Below are positions 1 to 9,311 of a stretch of 64,000 nt of DNA, piece by piece; the stretch's first letter is position 1, and each line of letters begins with the position of its first letter. This stretch comes from Sphingorhabdus lacus (GTDB taxonomy: Bacteria; Pseudomonadota; Alphaproteobacteria; Sphingomonadales; Sphingomonadaceae). The notes beneath the pieces were generated by a model. That model did not search any database, was not told where the DNA came from, and saw only the letters and a program-made list of their open reading frames with translations. The DNA lies in contig NZ_CP035733.1 in assembly GCF_009768975.1 (NCBI RefSeq), positions 682,001-746,000 on the forward strand, written 5' to 3'. The position numbers and the translations under genes are program-made.

Positions 1-331
1 CCTTGCAAATTCCAAACGCAAGAATGATATCGCCCAGCATGATCTCCGGCGCATCGTAGGTGCCCTCCATCAAAGCATCCAGTTCGTCATCGTCGAGCAT
101 CGGGAACGAGAGCACGTTAGTCGGCTTATCCTTCTCCCGCCATTCACGGTTCAGTGCGTGCACCTCTTCATTATCGGACAGTTTAATGCTGACGCTGACC
201 GGAACAACAGGGTCCGCAAGTTCAGGCAAGGCAGCAAAGCGGACAGCTACATCTACCGCTTTCTCAACTTCAACCTGCCCGAAATCGCAATTGCCCCATT
301 CCAGTCCGATCGTCAGATCGACATCAATCAT
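1..331 (-). CDS. ybeY: YbeY endoribonuclease / rRNA maturation factor (3' part missing)
   Basis: Only the first 110 codons are in the window; the C-terminus runs off the left edge. The visible part starts MIDVDLTIG and contains the YbeY-like stretches NREWREKDKPTNVLSFP and GDIILAFGICK. YbeY is a metal-dependent single-strand RNase needed for 16S rRNA 3'-end maturation and 70S quality control. Its three-histidine metal site lies beyond the edge, so catalytic competence cannot be judged. The ATG at 331 overlaps the last codons of phoH by 8 bp, which suggests translational coupling in a miaB-phoH-ybeY operon, a common order in proteobacteria. Confidence 0.9.
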   Translation of the reverse strand, partial: MIDVDLTIGLEWGNCDFGQVEVEKAVDVAVRFAALPELADPVVPVSVSIKLSDNEEVHALNREWREKDKPTNVLSFPMLDDDELDALMEGTYDAPEIMLGDIILAFGICK

Positions 332-1319
332 TCCCGCCCTCATAGGCATCGACAATTCGCCCGACGAGGGGATGTCGCACGACGTCGCTGCTGTTGAACC
401 GGATGGTCTGGATGCCTTCGACGCCTTCAAGCCGCTGGACGGCATCGTTCAGGCCGGACATGCGTTCGCCACCAGGAATATCGACCTGATGGGGATCGCC
501 GCAAATTACCATACGGCTGTTCATGCCAAAACGGGTCAGGAACATCTTCATTTGTGCGGCTGTCGTATTCTGGGCTTCGTCCAGGATGATGAAGCTGTCG
601 GCAAGCGTCCGACCGCGCATGAAAGCGATGGGCGCGATTTCGATTTCACCTGATGCAATGCGCCGTTCGACCTGTTCGGCAGGCAGGCAATCATAAAGCG
701 CATCGTAAATCGGCCTCAGATAGGGGTCGACCTTCTCTTTCATGTCGCCCGGCAGAAAGCCTAGTCGCTCACCGGCCTCCACTGCGGGCCGTGATAAGAT
801 CAGGCGTTGAACCGCGCCCGTGATCAACATCGCGACAGCCTGCGCTACAGCAAGATAGGTCTTGCCGGTGCCTGCCGGCCCAAGTGCGAAGATAATCTCG
901 TCGCGGGCGAGTGCTTCCATATAGGGTATTTGCGTTGCTGAGCGGGGCACCAGCGTCTTTTTGCGGGTGCGGATCATGATGCCCGGCGCATCGGACACTT
1001 CCTTGCGGACGATGCCTTCCAATGTCGGTTCAGCCGTCATGGCGATAATGGATTGAACAGCTTCAGCGTCGATATTCTCTCCACGCAGAACACGCGAGTA
1101 GATATCGTTCAATATATCCCGCGTCCTTGCGGTTGCTCCGGCTTCGCCTTCGATCTGCACACGATTACCGCGTGCGGAGATATAGACGCCGAGACGGTTT
1201 TCTATGGTGACCAGGTTTCGGTCGAATTCCCCGAAAACAGCATTGATCAGATGGGGTTTGTCAAAGCTCATTTCGAGCCGCGACATATCTCCGGCTTGCG
1301 CTTGCGCCCTTTTTGCCAT
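324..1319 (-). CDS. phoH: PhoH-like ATPase
   Basis: 331-residue PhoH-family P-loop ATPase. Walker A is GPAGTGKT at residues 147-154 and Walker B is FIILDEA at 243-249. A KH-like N-terminal region (about 20-100) precedes the ATPase domain, as usual for the family. PhoH proteins are cytoplasmic and repeatedly linked with YbeY and RNA metabolism, but their exact job is unsettled; the old phosphate-starvation name does not imply control by phosphate here. The ATG follows the miaB stop codon directly with no spacer and the 3' end overlaps ybeY, so the three genes look co-translated. Confidence 0.93.
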   Translation of the reverse strand: MAKRAQAQAGDMSRLEMSFDKPHLINAVFGEFDRNLVTIENRLGVYISARGNRVQIEGEAGATARTRDILNDIYSRVLRGENIDAEAVQSIIAMTAEPTLEGIVRKEVSDAPGIMIRTRKKTLVPRSATQIPYMEALARDEIIFALGPAGTGKTYLAVAQAVAMLITGAVQRLILSRPAVEAGERLGFLPGDMKEKVDPYLRPIYDALYDCLPAEQVERRIASGEIEIAPIAFMRGRTLADSFIILDEAQNTTAAQMKMFLTRFGMNSRMVICGDPHQVDIPGGERMSGLNDAVQRLEGVEGIQTIRFNSSDVVRHPLVGRIVDAYEGGND

Positions 1320-2660
1320 TCAGGCTGCTGCTCTCATTATCGGATCGCCTTTCAAACTTAGTGGTCCAGACTCACTCATCGTAACGGTGACAATATCACC
1401 GATAGTTAGCCCCGGCGCAAGCACATGCACGGATTGCAGCCATGGGGATTTACCGATTAGCTGTCCGGGCAATTTTCCGGGGCGCTCCAGCAAGACTTCG
1501 CAGATTTTACCCTCGGTCTGTGTGTTAAACGCGGTCTGGTCTGCCATCAGTTGCGCCTGCAACTGTTGAAGCCGATCATCCATAACGGATGTCGGGATCT
1601 GGTCTGCCATATCGGCGGCAGGCGTCCCGGGGCGGGGGCTGTATTTGAACGAGAATGCCTGTGCATAACCGACGGCGCGGACAAGGCTCATTGTATCTTC
1701 GAAGTCGGCATCGCTCTCGCCCGGAAATCCGACGATAAAGTCGCCCGACAGGGCGACATCTGGACGCACTGTCCGGACACGGTCCAAAATTCGCAAATAG
1801 CTGTCGCGGCTATGGCTGCGGTTCATGGCTTTCAAAATGCGATCCGACCCTGCTTGCACCGGTAGGTGAAGGAACGGCATCAGTTTTTCGACATCGCCAT
1901 GCGCAGCAATCAACCCGTCGGTCATGTCGTTGGGGTGGCTGGTCATATAGCGTATGCGGCGTACGCCGTCGATCCGGTCGAGTGCGCGGATCAGGCCGTC
2001 GAGTCCTTGCATCTGTCCTTTGTCATCCTCGCCCGACCAGGCATTTACATTCTGGCCAAGCAATGTGATTTCCTTCGCACCGCTGTCCACCAACGCCTTG
2101 GCTTCATCCAACAAGGCGCTCCAACTGCGTGAAACCTCCGCTCCCCTCGTGTAAGGCACGACGCAATAGGTGCAGAATTTATCGCAGCCTTCCTGCACCG
2201 TCAGGAATGCCGAAGCGCCTGTCTTGCGCTTGGGAGGTAATTGCGAAAATTTGTCGAGACCCGGCAGGTCCAGGTCGACCGCGCGCTTGCCCTGGGTCAC
2301 ATCGGCGATCATCTGAGGCAGGTTGTGATAGGCTTGCGGTCCTACAACGATATCGACCGTGGGTGCGCGACGGCTGATTTCGCTGCCTTCGGCTTGCGCA
2401 ACACATCCAGCAACGGCAATCATCGGTCCACCTTCGGCGCGGCTCGTTTTTCCGAGGCGACCTATTTCTGAATAGACTTTCTCCGCTGCCTTTTCGCGGA
2501 TGTGGCACGTATTCAGAACGACGATGTCAGCGTCATTTTTGTCGTCGGCAGCAATCATGCCTTGGGCATCAAACAACTCGGCCATGCGTTCGCCATCATA
2601 GACGTTCATCTGGCAGCCGTAGTTTTTGATCGAATAGGTTTTAGGCGATTTGGTACTCAT
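1320..2660 (-). CDS. miaB: tRNA-2-methylthio-N6-dimethylallyladenosine synthase MiaB
   Basis: 446-residue radical-SAM methylthiotransferase that converts i6A37 to ms2i6A37 in tRNAs reading UNN codons. The N-terminal UPF0004 domain carries cluster cysteines C16, C52 and C86. The radical SAM motif CxxxCxxC is C159, C163, C166, and a TRAM-like C-terminus follows. Its substrate is made by MiaA, encoded at 58720-59643 in this same window. It lies 9 bp downstream of plsC and abuts phoH, so it belongs to the long minus-strand transcription unit. Length and motifs match full-length MiaB. Confidence 0.96.
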   Translation of the reverse strand: MSTKSPKTYSIKNYGCQMNVYDGERMAELFDAQGMIAADDKNDADIVVLNTCHIREKAAEKVYSEIGRLGKTSRAEGGPMIAVAGCVAQAEGSEISRRAPTVDIVVGPQAYHNLPQMIADVTQGKRAVDLDLPGLDKFSQLPPKRKTGASAFLTVQEGCDKFCTYCVVPYTRGAEVSRSWSALLDEAKALVDSGAKEITLLGQNVNAWSGEDDKGQMQGLDGLIRALDRIDGVRRIRYMTSHPNDMTDGLIAAHGDVEKLMPFLHLPVQAGSDRILKAMNRSHSRDSYLRILDRVRTVRPDVALSGDFIVGFPGESDADFEDTMSLVRAVGYAQAFSFKYSPRPGTPAADMADQIPTSVMDDRLQQLQAQLMADQTAFNTQTEGKICEVLLERPGKLPGQLIGKSPWLQSVHVLAPGLTIGDIVTVTMSESGPLSLKGDPIMRAAA

Positions 2661-2669
2661 GCGGAGCGC

Positions 2670-3404
2670 CTATACATAGGGCATGCTCTGGCCGCCACCC
2701 TCCATCGCCGAACCGATGCGGGCACGCACTTCGGCGGAAATGGCTTTGCGGTCAGGATAATGTGCTGGGTCAAAGGGTTCCAGAAAGTGCAACGTGGCAG
2801 TTATTGGCTTCAAATAGGAAAGGAGGCGCCAGAAATTGTCCGTCACTTTTTCATCGCCAACCCAGGCAATCCGATGGGTATGCCGACCATAGCTCAGAAA
2901 GACAGGCTGCACCAACATGCCGGGAGGAGGGGGAACCAGCGCGGCGAAGAGGGAGGGCTTGAAGGGCAATAGCCCGGAGCCATCATGTGTCGTGCCTTCA
3001 GGAAATATAGTGACAGGCTGGTCACCAGTCATTGCATCCCGCAATTCATCCACCTGATTTCCAACACTCAATTTGTTCTCGCGACTGACAAATATCGTAT
3101 TATTGATTTTGCAAAGCCAGCCAATCAGTGGCCAGCCTTCAATCCCGTCATTTGCAACAAAAGTGCACCCGGTGACGCCAGACATTACTGGAATATCGAT
3201 CCAGCTATGGTGGTTCGCCGCGTAGAAGACGTTTCGGCGGATCCGTACCCCTTTTGTGGCCGTGGCGATGCCACTGGTCCAGCTAATCGATAGCAGGAAC
3301 AGGCGGGGCCATGGCGAATTCAGCTTTAAAAGGCGCCAAATATTGTGAAGTACAAGACCAGCGATCAGACTAAACGCCATCACCAAAAGCCGGAGCAAAA
3401 ACAT
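2670..3404 (-). CDS. plsC: 1-acyl-sn-glycerol-3-phosphate acyltransferase (PlsC family)
   Basis: Lysophospholipid acyltransferase of the PlsC family, which acylates lysophosphatidate to phosphatidate at the inner membrane. An N-terminal hydrophobic helix (about residues 1-20) is followed by the catalytic HX4D motif (NHHSWID, about 64-70) and the glycerophosphate-binding FPEGTT motif (about 134-139). I chose the ATG at 3404. A TTG at 3464 would add 20 residues and overlap fur by 23 bp but has no better ribosome site. About 244 residues is normal. Acyl specificity cannot be read from sequence, and ornithine-lipid acyltransferases share these motifs. Confidence 0.87.
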   Translation of the reverse strand: MFLLRLLVMAFSLIAGLVLHNIWRLLKLNSPWPRLFLLSISWTSGIATATKGVRIRRNVFYAANHHSWIDIPVMSGVTGCTFVANDGIEGWPLIGWLCKINNTIFVSRENKLSVGNQVDELRDAMTGDQPVTIFPEGTTHDGSGLLPFKPSLFAALVPPPPGMLVQPVFLSYGRHTHRIAWVGDEKVTDNFWRLLSYLKPITATLHFLEPFDPAHYPDRKAISAEVRARIGSAMEGGGQSMPYV

Positions 3405-3441
3405 GAATTGCCCGGCTAGGAAAGCGGCCGGATTGCGCCGT

Positions 3442-3864
3442 TCAATCCTTGCGGTCGATGGCAACGCCGTAAAGCTCCATGCGATGGTCGACTAAACGAT
3501 AACCAAGCCGTTCAGCGATGATTTTTTGTAGTGCTTCCAGCTCGGGATCAACGAATTCGACAACACGGCCCGTTTCAACATCGATCAAATGGTCGTGATG
3601 CGCCTCAGGTGACGCTTCGTAGCGGGCACGCCCGTCGCCAAAGTCGTGACGGTCCAAGATTCCCGCTTCTTCGAAAAGGCGAACGGTGCGGTACACAGTT
3701 GCAATCGAGATTTTCGGGTCAATCGCGGATGAACGGCGGTAAAGTTCCTCAACATCCGGGTGGTCTGTGGCATCGGAAATCACGCGTGCGATAACGCGCC
3801 GCTGGTCGGTTATACGTAACCCGCGTTCCTGACAGAGCGCTTCGATGTCGATTTTAGTGTCCAT
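3442..3864 (-). CDS. fur: Fur-family metalloregulator
   Basis: 140-residue ferric-uptake-regulator family protein. An N-terminal winged helix (about 15-80, with ISIATVYRTV as recognition region) is followed by the HHDH metal-binding motif at residues 89-92 and the dimerisation domain. It has a single cysteine (C11) and lacks the CxxC structural zinc site of E. coli Fur; HHDHLIDVETG is the form common in alphaproteobacterial Fur/Mur proteins. It may therefore sense Fe or Mn, and sequence alone does not separate the two. It sits between mucR and plsC, with the mucR terminator just upstream. Confidence 0.9.
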   Translation of the reverse strand: MDTKIDIEALCQERGLRITDQRRVIARVISDATDHPDVEELYRRSSAIDPKISIATVYRTVRLFEEAGILDRHDFGDGRARYEASPEAHHDHLIDVETGRVVEFVDPELEALQKIIAERLGYRLVDHRMELYGVAIDRKD

Positions 3865-3902
3865 TGGTGCGGATGTTTAGTGCCAGTGCATGATTCGTCA
3901 AA

Positions 3903-3929
3903 GAAAAAGGCCGGATTTAACCCCGGCCT
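3903..3929 (-). terminator. Intrinsic terminator of mucR
   Basis: On the minus strand a 7-bp stem AGGCCGG/CCGGCCT (3908-3914 with 3923-3929) is followed by a T-rich run read over 3908-3901. It lies 48 bp beyond the mucR stop codon, so mucR and fur probably belong to separate transcripts despite facing the same way. Confidence 0.75.
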
Positions 3930-3976
3930 GTCTCCAACACATTCATCTAAAGGCCAAAGGCTCCTCAGAAGTGGAT

Positions 3977-4411
3977 TTACTTCACTTTTTTCTTGCGACC
4001 CGAACCGGGGGCGCGACCTAACCCAATGGCCTTCGCTAATACGCGGCGTTGCTCCGCATAAGCCGGTGCTACCATCGGATAATCGGCTGCAAGGCCCCAT
4101 TTCGCGCGATAGTCATCTGGCGTCATACCATAATGTGTCATCAAATGCCGCTTGAGCATCTTCAGTTTTTTGCCGTCTTCGAGACAGATTATATAATCTC
4201 TTTTAATCGAAGTCCGTACAGGCACCGCTGGCTCAAGCACGACTTCAGGTGCTGCTACCTCGTTTGACAAACCGGCGAGTGCGGCATGCACGTTTCCGAT
4301 TAGAGTTGGCACATCTGACACAGCAACACTATTATTACTGACATGCGCTGCAACTATATCGGCAGTTAATGTGATGAGCAATTCTGCTGCATCATTGCTT
4401 TCTTGGGACAT
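3977..4411 (-). CDS. mucR: MucR/Ros-family zinc-finger transcriptional regulator
   Basis: 144-residue Ros/MucR protein, a prokaryotic zinc-finger regulator typical of alphaproteobacteria. The finger CLEDGKKLKMLKRHLMTHY gives ligands C76, D79, H89 and H93; Asp replaces the second Cys, a known family variant. The sequence then has the characteristic MTPDDYRAKWGL and a basic tail GSGRKKKVK. Relatives act on AT-rich promoters of envelope, motility and cell-cycle genes, often as H-NS-like silencers. Its targets here are unknown. A strong AGGAGG site precedes the ATG and a terminator follows it. Confidence 0.93.
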   Translation of the reverse strand: MSQESNDAAELLITLTADIVAAHVSNNSVAVSDVPTLIGNVHAALAGLSNEVAAPEVVLEPAVPVRTSIKRDYIICLEDGKKLKMLKRHLMTHYGMTPDDYRAKWGLAADYPMVAPAYAEQRRVLAKAIGLGRAPGSGRKKKVK

Positions 4412-4506
4412 ATTAGCCTCCTGGACCCTATTTTTGTTTTCCTAGCGTAAAATCACGTATCGGTGATGTTAAGACGAGTCAACAAAGGGACCAGAAGCTT
4501 TGAAAC

Positions 4507-4962
4507 TTATAGTGCGTAAGCCATCGTGATTGCATCGGGACGGATACCATCGGGGCTTTTATAGTAGTTTTTGCGCCGCCCGATCGGCTTGAAACCGATG
4601 TTGCTATAAAATTCGACTGCACGATTACCATCTCTGCACTCTAGAAAGAGATGAGTTCTGTTTTCGTCACTGGCTAATTTGATAGTTTGTTGAAGTAAAA
4701 TAGTGCCCACTTTTTGTCGTTGCCGCTCTTTTGCTACCCCAATCATAAGTAATTCTTCAGTGTCCAATACCCAACGGCTAATAGAAAAGCCGCAAACCAT
4801 CTGTTCATCCCGCGCAATCAACAGGCGGCAATCGGGCATCGCGAGTGCAGAAAGACATTGGGCCGAGGTCCAAGCCTCGCCAAATGCAGGGTCAAATGCA
4901 TTTTCCATAATAGGCATGATTGAAGCAATGTGGGCAGCTTCGCCTTCATTGACGATGATCAT
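4507..4962 (-). CDS. rimI: Ribosomal-protein-alanine N-acetyltransferase RimI-like (GNAT)
   Basis: 151-residue GNAT acetyltransferase. The acetyl-CoA pyrophosphate loop is seen as QRQKVG at 81-86 and the C-terminal part has the usual NRAVEFYSNIGFKPIGRRKNYY pattern, quoted here only in part: FYSNIGFKPIGRR. RimI acetylates the N-terminal alanine of ribosomal protein S18. Assignment rests on the GNAT motifs plus overlap with tsaB (4 bp, ATGA), the classic tsaB-rimI pairing. A different N-acetyltransferase substrate cannot be excluded. Confidence 0.85.
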   Translation of the reverse strand: MIIVNEGEAAHIASIMPIMENAFDPAFGEAWTSAQCLSALAMPDCRLLIARDEQMVCGFSISRWVLDTEELLMIGVAKERQRQKVGTILLQQTIKLASDENRTHLFLECRDGNRAVEFYSNIGFKPIGRRKNYYKSPDGIRPDAITMAYAL

Positions 4963-5567
4963 GTCGCGACCAATGCTGGTTTTGCATCGGGCGGTCGCCC
5001 ATAAACAGGGCTTGGTTTTAGCGGTGTGGCGTCACGCAGCAAATGCCATTTTTGAGCATCAGGCAACAGATCCACCCAGTTTCGGGTGGTTCCGCTTAAA
5101 TCCACATCACCCGCAATAACGCTCGCGTGGGAATAGGCGTCAATTTGTCCAGGTTTGATCGATATGACTTCGCCCAAAGGCTCATTCGCCTCGTCAAAAG
5201 CCCCAAAGAAATATTCGCCATGCCCGCCCGTCATCAATACGTCGAGATGCAGCGTATCCGGAGTTTCGTCGCGCGCCATTGCTGCAACGAGAGCAAGGCA
5301 ACCATAGCCGTGAACTGGAATGTTCCATGCTAGGCCTAGCGCTTTTGCGGCTGCAACGCCGATCCGGATGCCCGTAAAACTTCCGGGGCCGACATTTACA
5401 AAGATCCGGTCTGCCCTGCCTTTTTCTGGCAACTGGGCTATTAGGGGCAACAAACGCTCGGCATGACCTCTGCCTATGACTTCGAAACGTGATGCGCTCA
5501 GCGTTTCGCCTTCAAATAGGGCAACGGAACAGGCTTTCGTTGCCGTGTCGATCACCAATGTCCGCAC
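4959..5567 (-). CDS. tsaB: tRNA threonylcarbamoyladenosine biosynthesis protein TsaB
   Basis: About 202 residues of the ASKHA fold, starting MRTLVIDTATKACSVALF from a GTG at 5567. A TTG at 5576 would add three residues and no clear ribosome site decides between them. The loop NVGPGSFTGIRIGV at about 59-71 is diagnostic. TsaB is the non-catalytic partner of TsaD in making t6A37 of ANN-decoding tRNAs. It follows the nitroreductase gene by a few bases and overlaps rimI by 4 bp. Confidence 0.92.
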   Translation of the reverse strand: MRTLVIDTATKACSVALFEGETLSASRFEVIGRGHAERLLPLIAQLPEKGRADRIFVNVGPGSFTGIRIGVAAAKALGLAWNIPVHGYGCLALVAAMARDETPDTLHLDVLMTGGHGEYFFGAFDEANEPLGEVISIKPGQIDAYSHASVIAGDVDLSGTTRNWVDLLPDAQKWHLLRDATPLKPSPVYGRPPDAKPALVAT

Positions 5568-5584
5568 GCAAACCAATTAGGTTG

Positions 5585-6175
5585 TCACACGATAGTGTTA
5601 AAACGTTCAAATCCGGGACGTGGGCTACGTTCAAAAATGCTGGCGGGATCGCCATAGCCTAAAGTGGAAATGAAGTTCGATTTGATATTGGTCCCGGCGA
5701 AGAAGGCTTCGTCCACCGCTTGATTATTGAAGCCAGACATTGCTCCCGTATCCAGACCGAGTGCGCGTGCGGCGAGAATGAAATATCCGCCTTGTAGGCT
5801 GGAATTCCGAAAAGCGGTCTTCTCGATCAACTCGGCGTTTCCGACGAACCAGCTTCGCGCATCGGTATGCGGGAACAGCTCGGGAAGCTGCTCGTAAAAT
5901 TCCATATCCATGCCAATGATCGCAGTGACCGGCGCTTTCAAAATCTTCTCGCCATTCGCAGGCATGCTCAGCGCGGCCAGTTTCTCTTTCGCTTCCGTGC
6001 TCACGCACCAGATGATGCGGGCGGGAAGGCAGTTTGCCGAGGTCGGGCCATATTTCATAAGTTCCCAAATGGCGTGCAATTGCGCTTCGCTAACCGACTT
6101 GTCGAGATAACCATTATAGGTGCGCGCCGTGCGGAACAGTTGATCTAATGCCGTGTCGGATAAGGGGGTGGTCAT
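5585..6175 (-). CDS. Nitroreductase-family protein, RutE/HadB-like (putative malonic semialdehyde reductase)
   Basis: 196-residue FMN-dependent nitroreductase-fold protein. The sequence [18 protein letters not shown] near 38-55 and the C-terminal half are those of the RutE/HadB subgroup, annotated as putative NADPH-dependent malonic semialdehyde reductase. None of the other uracil-degradation rut genes is in the window, so the physiological substrate is uncertain. It lies between nfu and tsaB with short spacings, so it is probably co-transcribed with them. Confidence 0.8.
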   Translation of the reverse strand: MTTPLSDTALDQLFRTARTYNGYLDKSVSEAQLHAIWELMKYGPTSANCLPARIIWCVSTEAKEKLAALSMPANGEKILKAPVTAIIGMDMEFYEQLPELFPHTDARSWFVGNAELIEKTAFRNSSLQGGYFILAARALGLDTGAMSGFNNQAVDEAFFAGTNIKSNFISTLGYGDPASIFERSPRPGFERFNTIV

Positions 6176-6205
6176 GGTCGGGATAACTTTCTGGATACGT
6201 ACCGT

Positions 6206-6781
6206 TTAAGCCGCGCGCACTTCGGTCACTTCGGGAACATAATGTTTCAATAGTTGCTCGATGCCGTTCTTCAAAGTGGCGGATGAGGAGGGGCATCCCG
6301 AACAGGCGCCCTGCATTTGTAGGAACACAACGCCCTTCTGAAAGCCGCGGTAAACAATGTCGCCACCATCATTGGCAACAGCCGGCCGCACGCGGGTTTC
6401 GATCAGTTCTTTGATCTGTATGACGATGTCCTCGTCAGCGGGGTCATCCAATGGATAATCGGCATCCGCAGATGGGACCGAAAAACCGGCAGCAGGAGCA
6501 TGAAATAACGGCATATTGGCGCTGAAATGATCCAGCAATATACCAAGCACATCGGGCTTCAACGTTGCCCATTCGGTGCCGGGCGCTGCAGTAACCGAAA
6601 TAAACTCGCGCCCAAAAAACACGCCGGTAACATCACCCAGATTGAATAGCGCCTCTGCCAAAGGCGAGGCGGCGGCCTCTTCGGGATCAGCAAAATCACG
6701 GGTTCCGCTTTCCATGACCATTCGTCCTGGAAGAAATTTGATCGTCGCGGGGTTCGGTGTGAGTTCGGTTTCTATCAACAT
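6206..6781 (-). CDS. NifU/Nfu-family iron-sulfur cluster carrier
   Basis: 191-residue Nfu-type scaffold or carrier. The N-terminal Nfu_N domain (about 1-88) is followed by a C-terminal NifU domain with the cluster motif CSGC (C160, C163). Nfu proteins bind a 4Fe-4S cluster at a dimer interface and deliver it to client enzymes. MiaB, in the same gene block, is a 4Fe-4S enzyme and a plausible client, though this is inference. It is the first gene of the leftmost minus-strand block and diverges from the SDR gene starting at 6881. Confidence 0.9.
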   Translation of the reverse strand: MLIETELTPNPATIKFLPGRMVMESGTRDFADPEEAAASPLAEALFNLGDVTGVFFGREFISVTAAPGTEWATLKPDVLGILLDHFSANMPLFHAPAAGFSVPSADADYPLDDPADEDIVIQIKELIETRVRPAVANDGGDIVYRGFQKGVVFLQMQGACSGCPSSSATLKNGIEQLLKHYVPEVTEVRAA

Positions 6782-6880
6782 GCGCTGTATGTGGTGCCCG
6801 GCGCGTCAAAGTGCAAGCGAGTTTTCCTTGACAGCGGACAAGCAACTGTCATCCGGTGGGAAAGGAATGGAGAGGACAAT

Positions 6881-7717
6881 ATGGTTGATCAAGGCGGGAA
6901 AACAGCATGGGTAACGGGTGCTTCGTCTGGAATCGGAGAGGCCTTGGTGAAAGCTTTTGTAGCGGGCGGTGGATCCGCTATATTATCCGGTCGCCGCGTT
7001 TCCGAATTGGAACGGGTCGCGAAAGAAACACAAGCGCCTGAACGTTGCCACATATTACCCTTCGACACGGAAGATTTTGCGGCACTCGCGTCCATGGCTG
7101 CACAGGCAGTGGCGTTTACAGGCAAGGTCGACATTTTAGTCAACAATGCGGGGATTTCCCAGCGTTCCTTGGCAATCGATACGGATTTCTCGGTCTATGA
7201 ACGGATAGTATCTGTCGACCTGATGGCACCGATCGCACTGACTCAGGCATTGTTGCCCCATTTGCTCGGGAATGGCGACGGCCAGTTAATCATGATCTCT
7301 AGTGTCGCCGGCAAAGCAGGTGTGCCGCTGCGCACGGCCTATTGCGCCGCGAAGCACGGGCTTGTCGGATATAGCGACGCATTACGTAGCGAAATTGCAG
7401 GGCAGGGTGTCAAAGTCCTCGTTGTCGCCCCGGGCTCCGTGCGGACTAATGTTTCACGCAATGCTTTGAATGCAGACGGATCCGTGCGCGGGGCGAGCGA
7501 TGCGGCAATCGATAATGGTATTGATCCAAATGAGGTCGCGCAGATCATCTGGACAGCCGTGGCCGAAGGCAAGCGCGAGATTGTGATCGCAGAGGGCATG
7601 GAAGCCAATATTCCGGTCTTGCGGGCCCAGAATCCCGAGCAACTGTTTGATATGGTCGAAGCCATGGTTGCGAACGGCTATGCGCAAAAAATGGCGCCGA
7701 AAGACAGCAGCGGTTAA
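6881..7717 (+). CDS. SDR-family NAD(P)-dependent oxidoreductase
   Basis: 278-residue classical short-chain dehydrogenase. The cofactor motif TGASSGIG is at residues 12-19, NNAG follows, and the catalytic YxxxK is Y154/K158. The ATG at 6881 is preceded by a good GGAGAGGA site; an upstream in-frame start at 6791 would run into the nfu start region and adds non-SDR sequence. Substrate is unknown. The stop codon shares the 4 bp TTAA at 7714-7717 with the convergent ccmB stop. Confidence 0.85.
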   Translation: MVDQGGKTAWVTGASSGIGEALVKAFVAGGGSAILSGRRVSELERVAKETQAPERCHILPFDTEDFAALASMAAQAVAFTGKVDILVNNAGISQRSLAIDTDFSVYERIVSVDLMAPIALTQALLPHLLGNGDGQLIMISSVAGKAGVPLRTAYCAAKHGLVGYSDALRSEIAGQGVKVLVVAPGSVRTNVSRNALNADGSVRGASDAAIDNGIDPNEVAQIIWTAVAEGKREIVIAEGMEANIPVLRAQNPEQLFDMVEAMVANGYAQKMAPKDSSG

Positions 7718-8361
7718 ACCCGCCCGGCGCGAAGCGCGGCGCCAGCCGCAAAGGGCGACAGTGCCGCAATGGCGAGCGAGGTGGCAGCGAGTAATTGCAT
7801 GGCGTTGCCAGGATTATCAGATAGGGTGCCTGCGCCAAAAATAAGGATGGGAATGGCTAGCGGAATGAGCAAAAGGCCACCCAAGGCACTCGCGCCATTC
7901 AAACCAGCGGTCAGCGCGGAGATGGTGACCGACAAGCCAGCTAGAGCAGGTAAAGCAACAGCAAGGCCGAGCAACAGCGTCAGCAACTTCGCTTCGGGCA
8001 ACCCAATCAGGGCTGATGCGATGATGGATGCCAACAGTAGTGGCACAGCAAAGGCCACCAATTGGCCTGTGATCTTGACTGTCGCGACCAGCTCATCCGT
8101 CCAGCCACGTATCGCCAATTGGTCGAGTATACCAGCCTGGCGGTCCGGTAGTATAAGCCGCTCAATGGGTAGTAATGTCGATAGCAATGCCGCAATCCAC
8201 AATATGCCGCCGCCCGTTCGCGCCAGCAGCATTTTGTCAGGGCCGGTGACAAAGGGGTAAAGCGTCGCAACGGCGAGGTAGAAAATCACTGGCAACCAAA
8301 GGCCGCCACCGGTCCAGGCTAAGCGGATTTCGCGCATGACCAACAAGACGAAGCTTTTCAT
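7714..8361 (-). CDS. ccmB: Heme exporter protein CcmB
   Basis: 215-residue membrane subunit of the CcmAB(CD) ABC complex that drives release of holo-CcmE in System I cytochrome c maturation. About six hydrophobic segments are visible. The sequence resembles CcmB throughout, including LPDRQAGILDQLAIRG near residues 71-86. It overlaps ccmA by 4 bp (ATGA). The remaining ccm genes are about 36 kb away at 44620-49437, so the pathway is split across two loci. Its 3' end overlaps the SDR gene by 4 bp. Confidence 0.93.
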   Translation of the reverse strand: MKSFVLLVMREIRLAWTGGGLWLPVIFYLAVATLYPFVTGPDKMLLARTGGGILWIAALLSTLLPIERLILPDRQAGILDQLAIRGWTDELVATVKITGQLVAFAVPLLLASIIASALIGLPEAKLLTLLLGLAVALPALAGLSVTISALTAGLNGASALGGLLLIPLAIPILIFGAGTLSDNPGNAMQLLAATSLAIAALSPFAAGAALRAGRV

Positions 8362-8969
8362 AAACTGCGTCCCGTTGAGTCTAGGACAAGGCTTTCGCTG
8401 ACATTGATCGACGGCGACTGGTGCGCGGCCAGCATTACAATGCCACCGGCAGCGATGTGGGATAGAATTGCCTTATCCAGATGAGCGCAACTGGCGCTGT
8501 CCAATCCATTATAGGGCTCGTCGAGTAACCAGATCGCGCACCCTGAGGCCAGAACGCGGGCAATTGATGCTCGCTTGCGCTGGCCTGTTGAAAGGTAGCG
8601 GACCGGGACTTCGGAAAGAGTGAGCAAATCCATCGCGGCTAACGCAGCATCACGATCCGATAGCGATGCGCCATCCATGTGCGCCCAGAAGTGCAGCGCT
8701 GCACCGACCGTCATATTAGGGTCTAGGGCAAGATTCTCATCTGCCAGTGCCAGCTTGCCCTCAGCGCTCACCTTTCCTGAATATGCATCGAGCAATCCCG
8801 CAATAACGCGCAGCAGAGTTGATTTTCCACATCCATTTGCCCCCCGTACCCAAACTAATTCTCCCGCTGATACGTCCAAGTTCAAATTGCTGAGCACCAG
8901 TCGGTTTCCACGGACGACGACGACTTTTTCCAGATGAAGCGAAGGGGCATAGGCTTGACGGGATGTCAT
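8358..8969 (-). CDS. ccmA: Heme ABC exporter ATP-binding protein CcmA
   Basis: 203-residue ABC ATPase. Walker A GANGCGKST is at residues 43-51, the signature LSTGQ at 126-130 and Walker B WLLDE at 147-151. With CcmB it hydrolyses ATP to free heme-loaded CcmE from CcmC/CcmD in the inner membrane. Length is normal for CcmA. It is divergent from phhB with only 48 bp between start codons, so both promoters must be packed into that gap or overlap the genes. Confidence 0.95.
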   Translation of the reverse strand: MTSRQAYAPSLHLEKVVVVRGNRLVLSNLNLDVSAGELVWVRGANGCGKSTLLRVIAGLLDAYSGKVSAEGKLALADENLALDPNMTVGAALHFWAHMDGASLSDRDAALAAMDLLTLSEVPVRYLSTGQRKRASIARVLASGCAIWLLDEPYNGLDSASCAHLDKAILSHIAAGGIVMLAAHQSPSINVSESLVLDSTGRSL

Positions 8970-9017
8970 GCTGCGACATAGGCATGAAAATCAGGAATTG
9001 CAAAATCGGGATCAAAC

Positions 9018-9311
9018 ATGGCCATTTTAAAGTTGGACGACGCCGCACGCGCATTGGCTTTGAGCCAATTGCCGCACTGGAGCTATGATCCCGAAGCCTT
9101 GGGCATCCGGCGCAGTTTGCGTTTTTCGGATTTTGCCGAAGCCTTCGGTTTCATGACGCGCGTCGCCATCTTGGCCGAAAAGGCCGACCACCATCCGGAA
9201 TGGTTCAACGTGTACAACCGGGTCGATATCCTGCTGACCACACATGATGCCGGGGGGATGTCCGACCGCGATGTTGCGTTGGCACAAGCGATTGACGCGA
9301 TCGCGGCTTAG
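9018..9311 (+). CDS. phhB: 4a-hydroxytetrahydrobiopterin dehydratase
   Basis: 97-residue pterin-4a-carbinolamine dehydratase. The signature [20 protein letters not shown] (about 59-78) holds the catalytic histidines. The enzyme regenerates oxidised pterin after phenylalanine hydroxylase; no hydroxylase gene is present in the window. The stop overlaps that of the convergent SDR gene by 4 bp. Confidence 0.93.
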   Translation: MAILKLDDAARALALSQLPHWSYDPEALGIRRSLRFSDFAEAFGFMTRVAILAEKADHHPEWFNVYNRVDILLTTHDAGGMSDRDVALAQAIDAIAA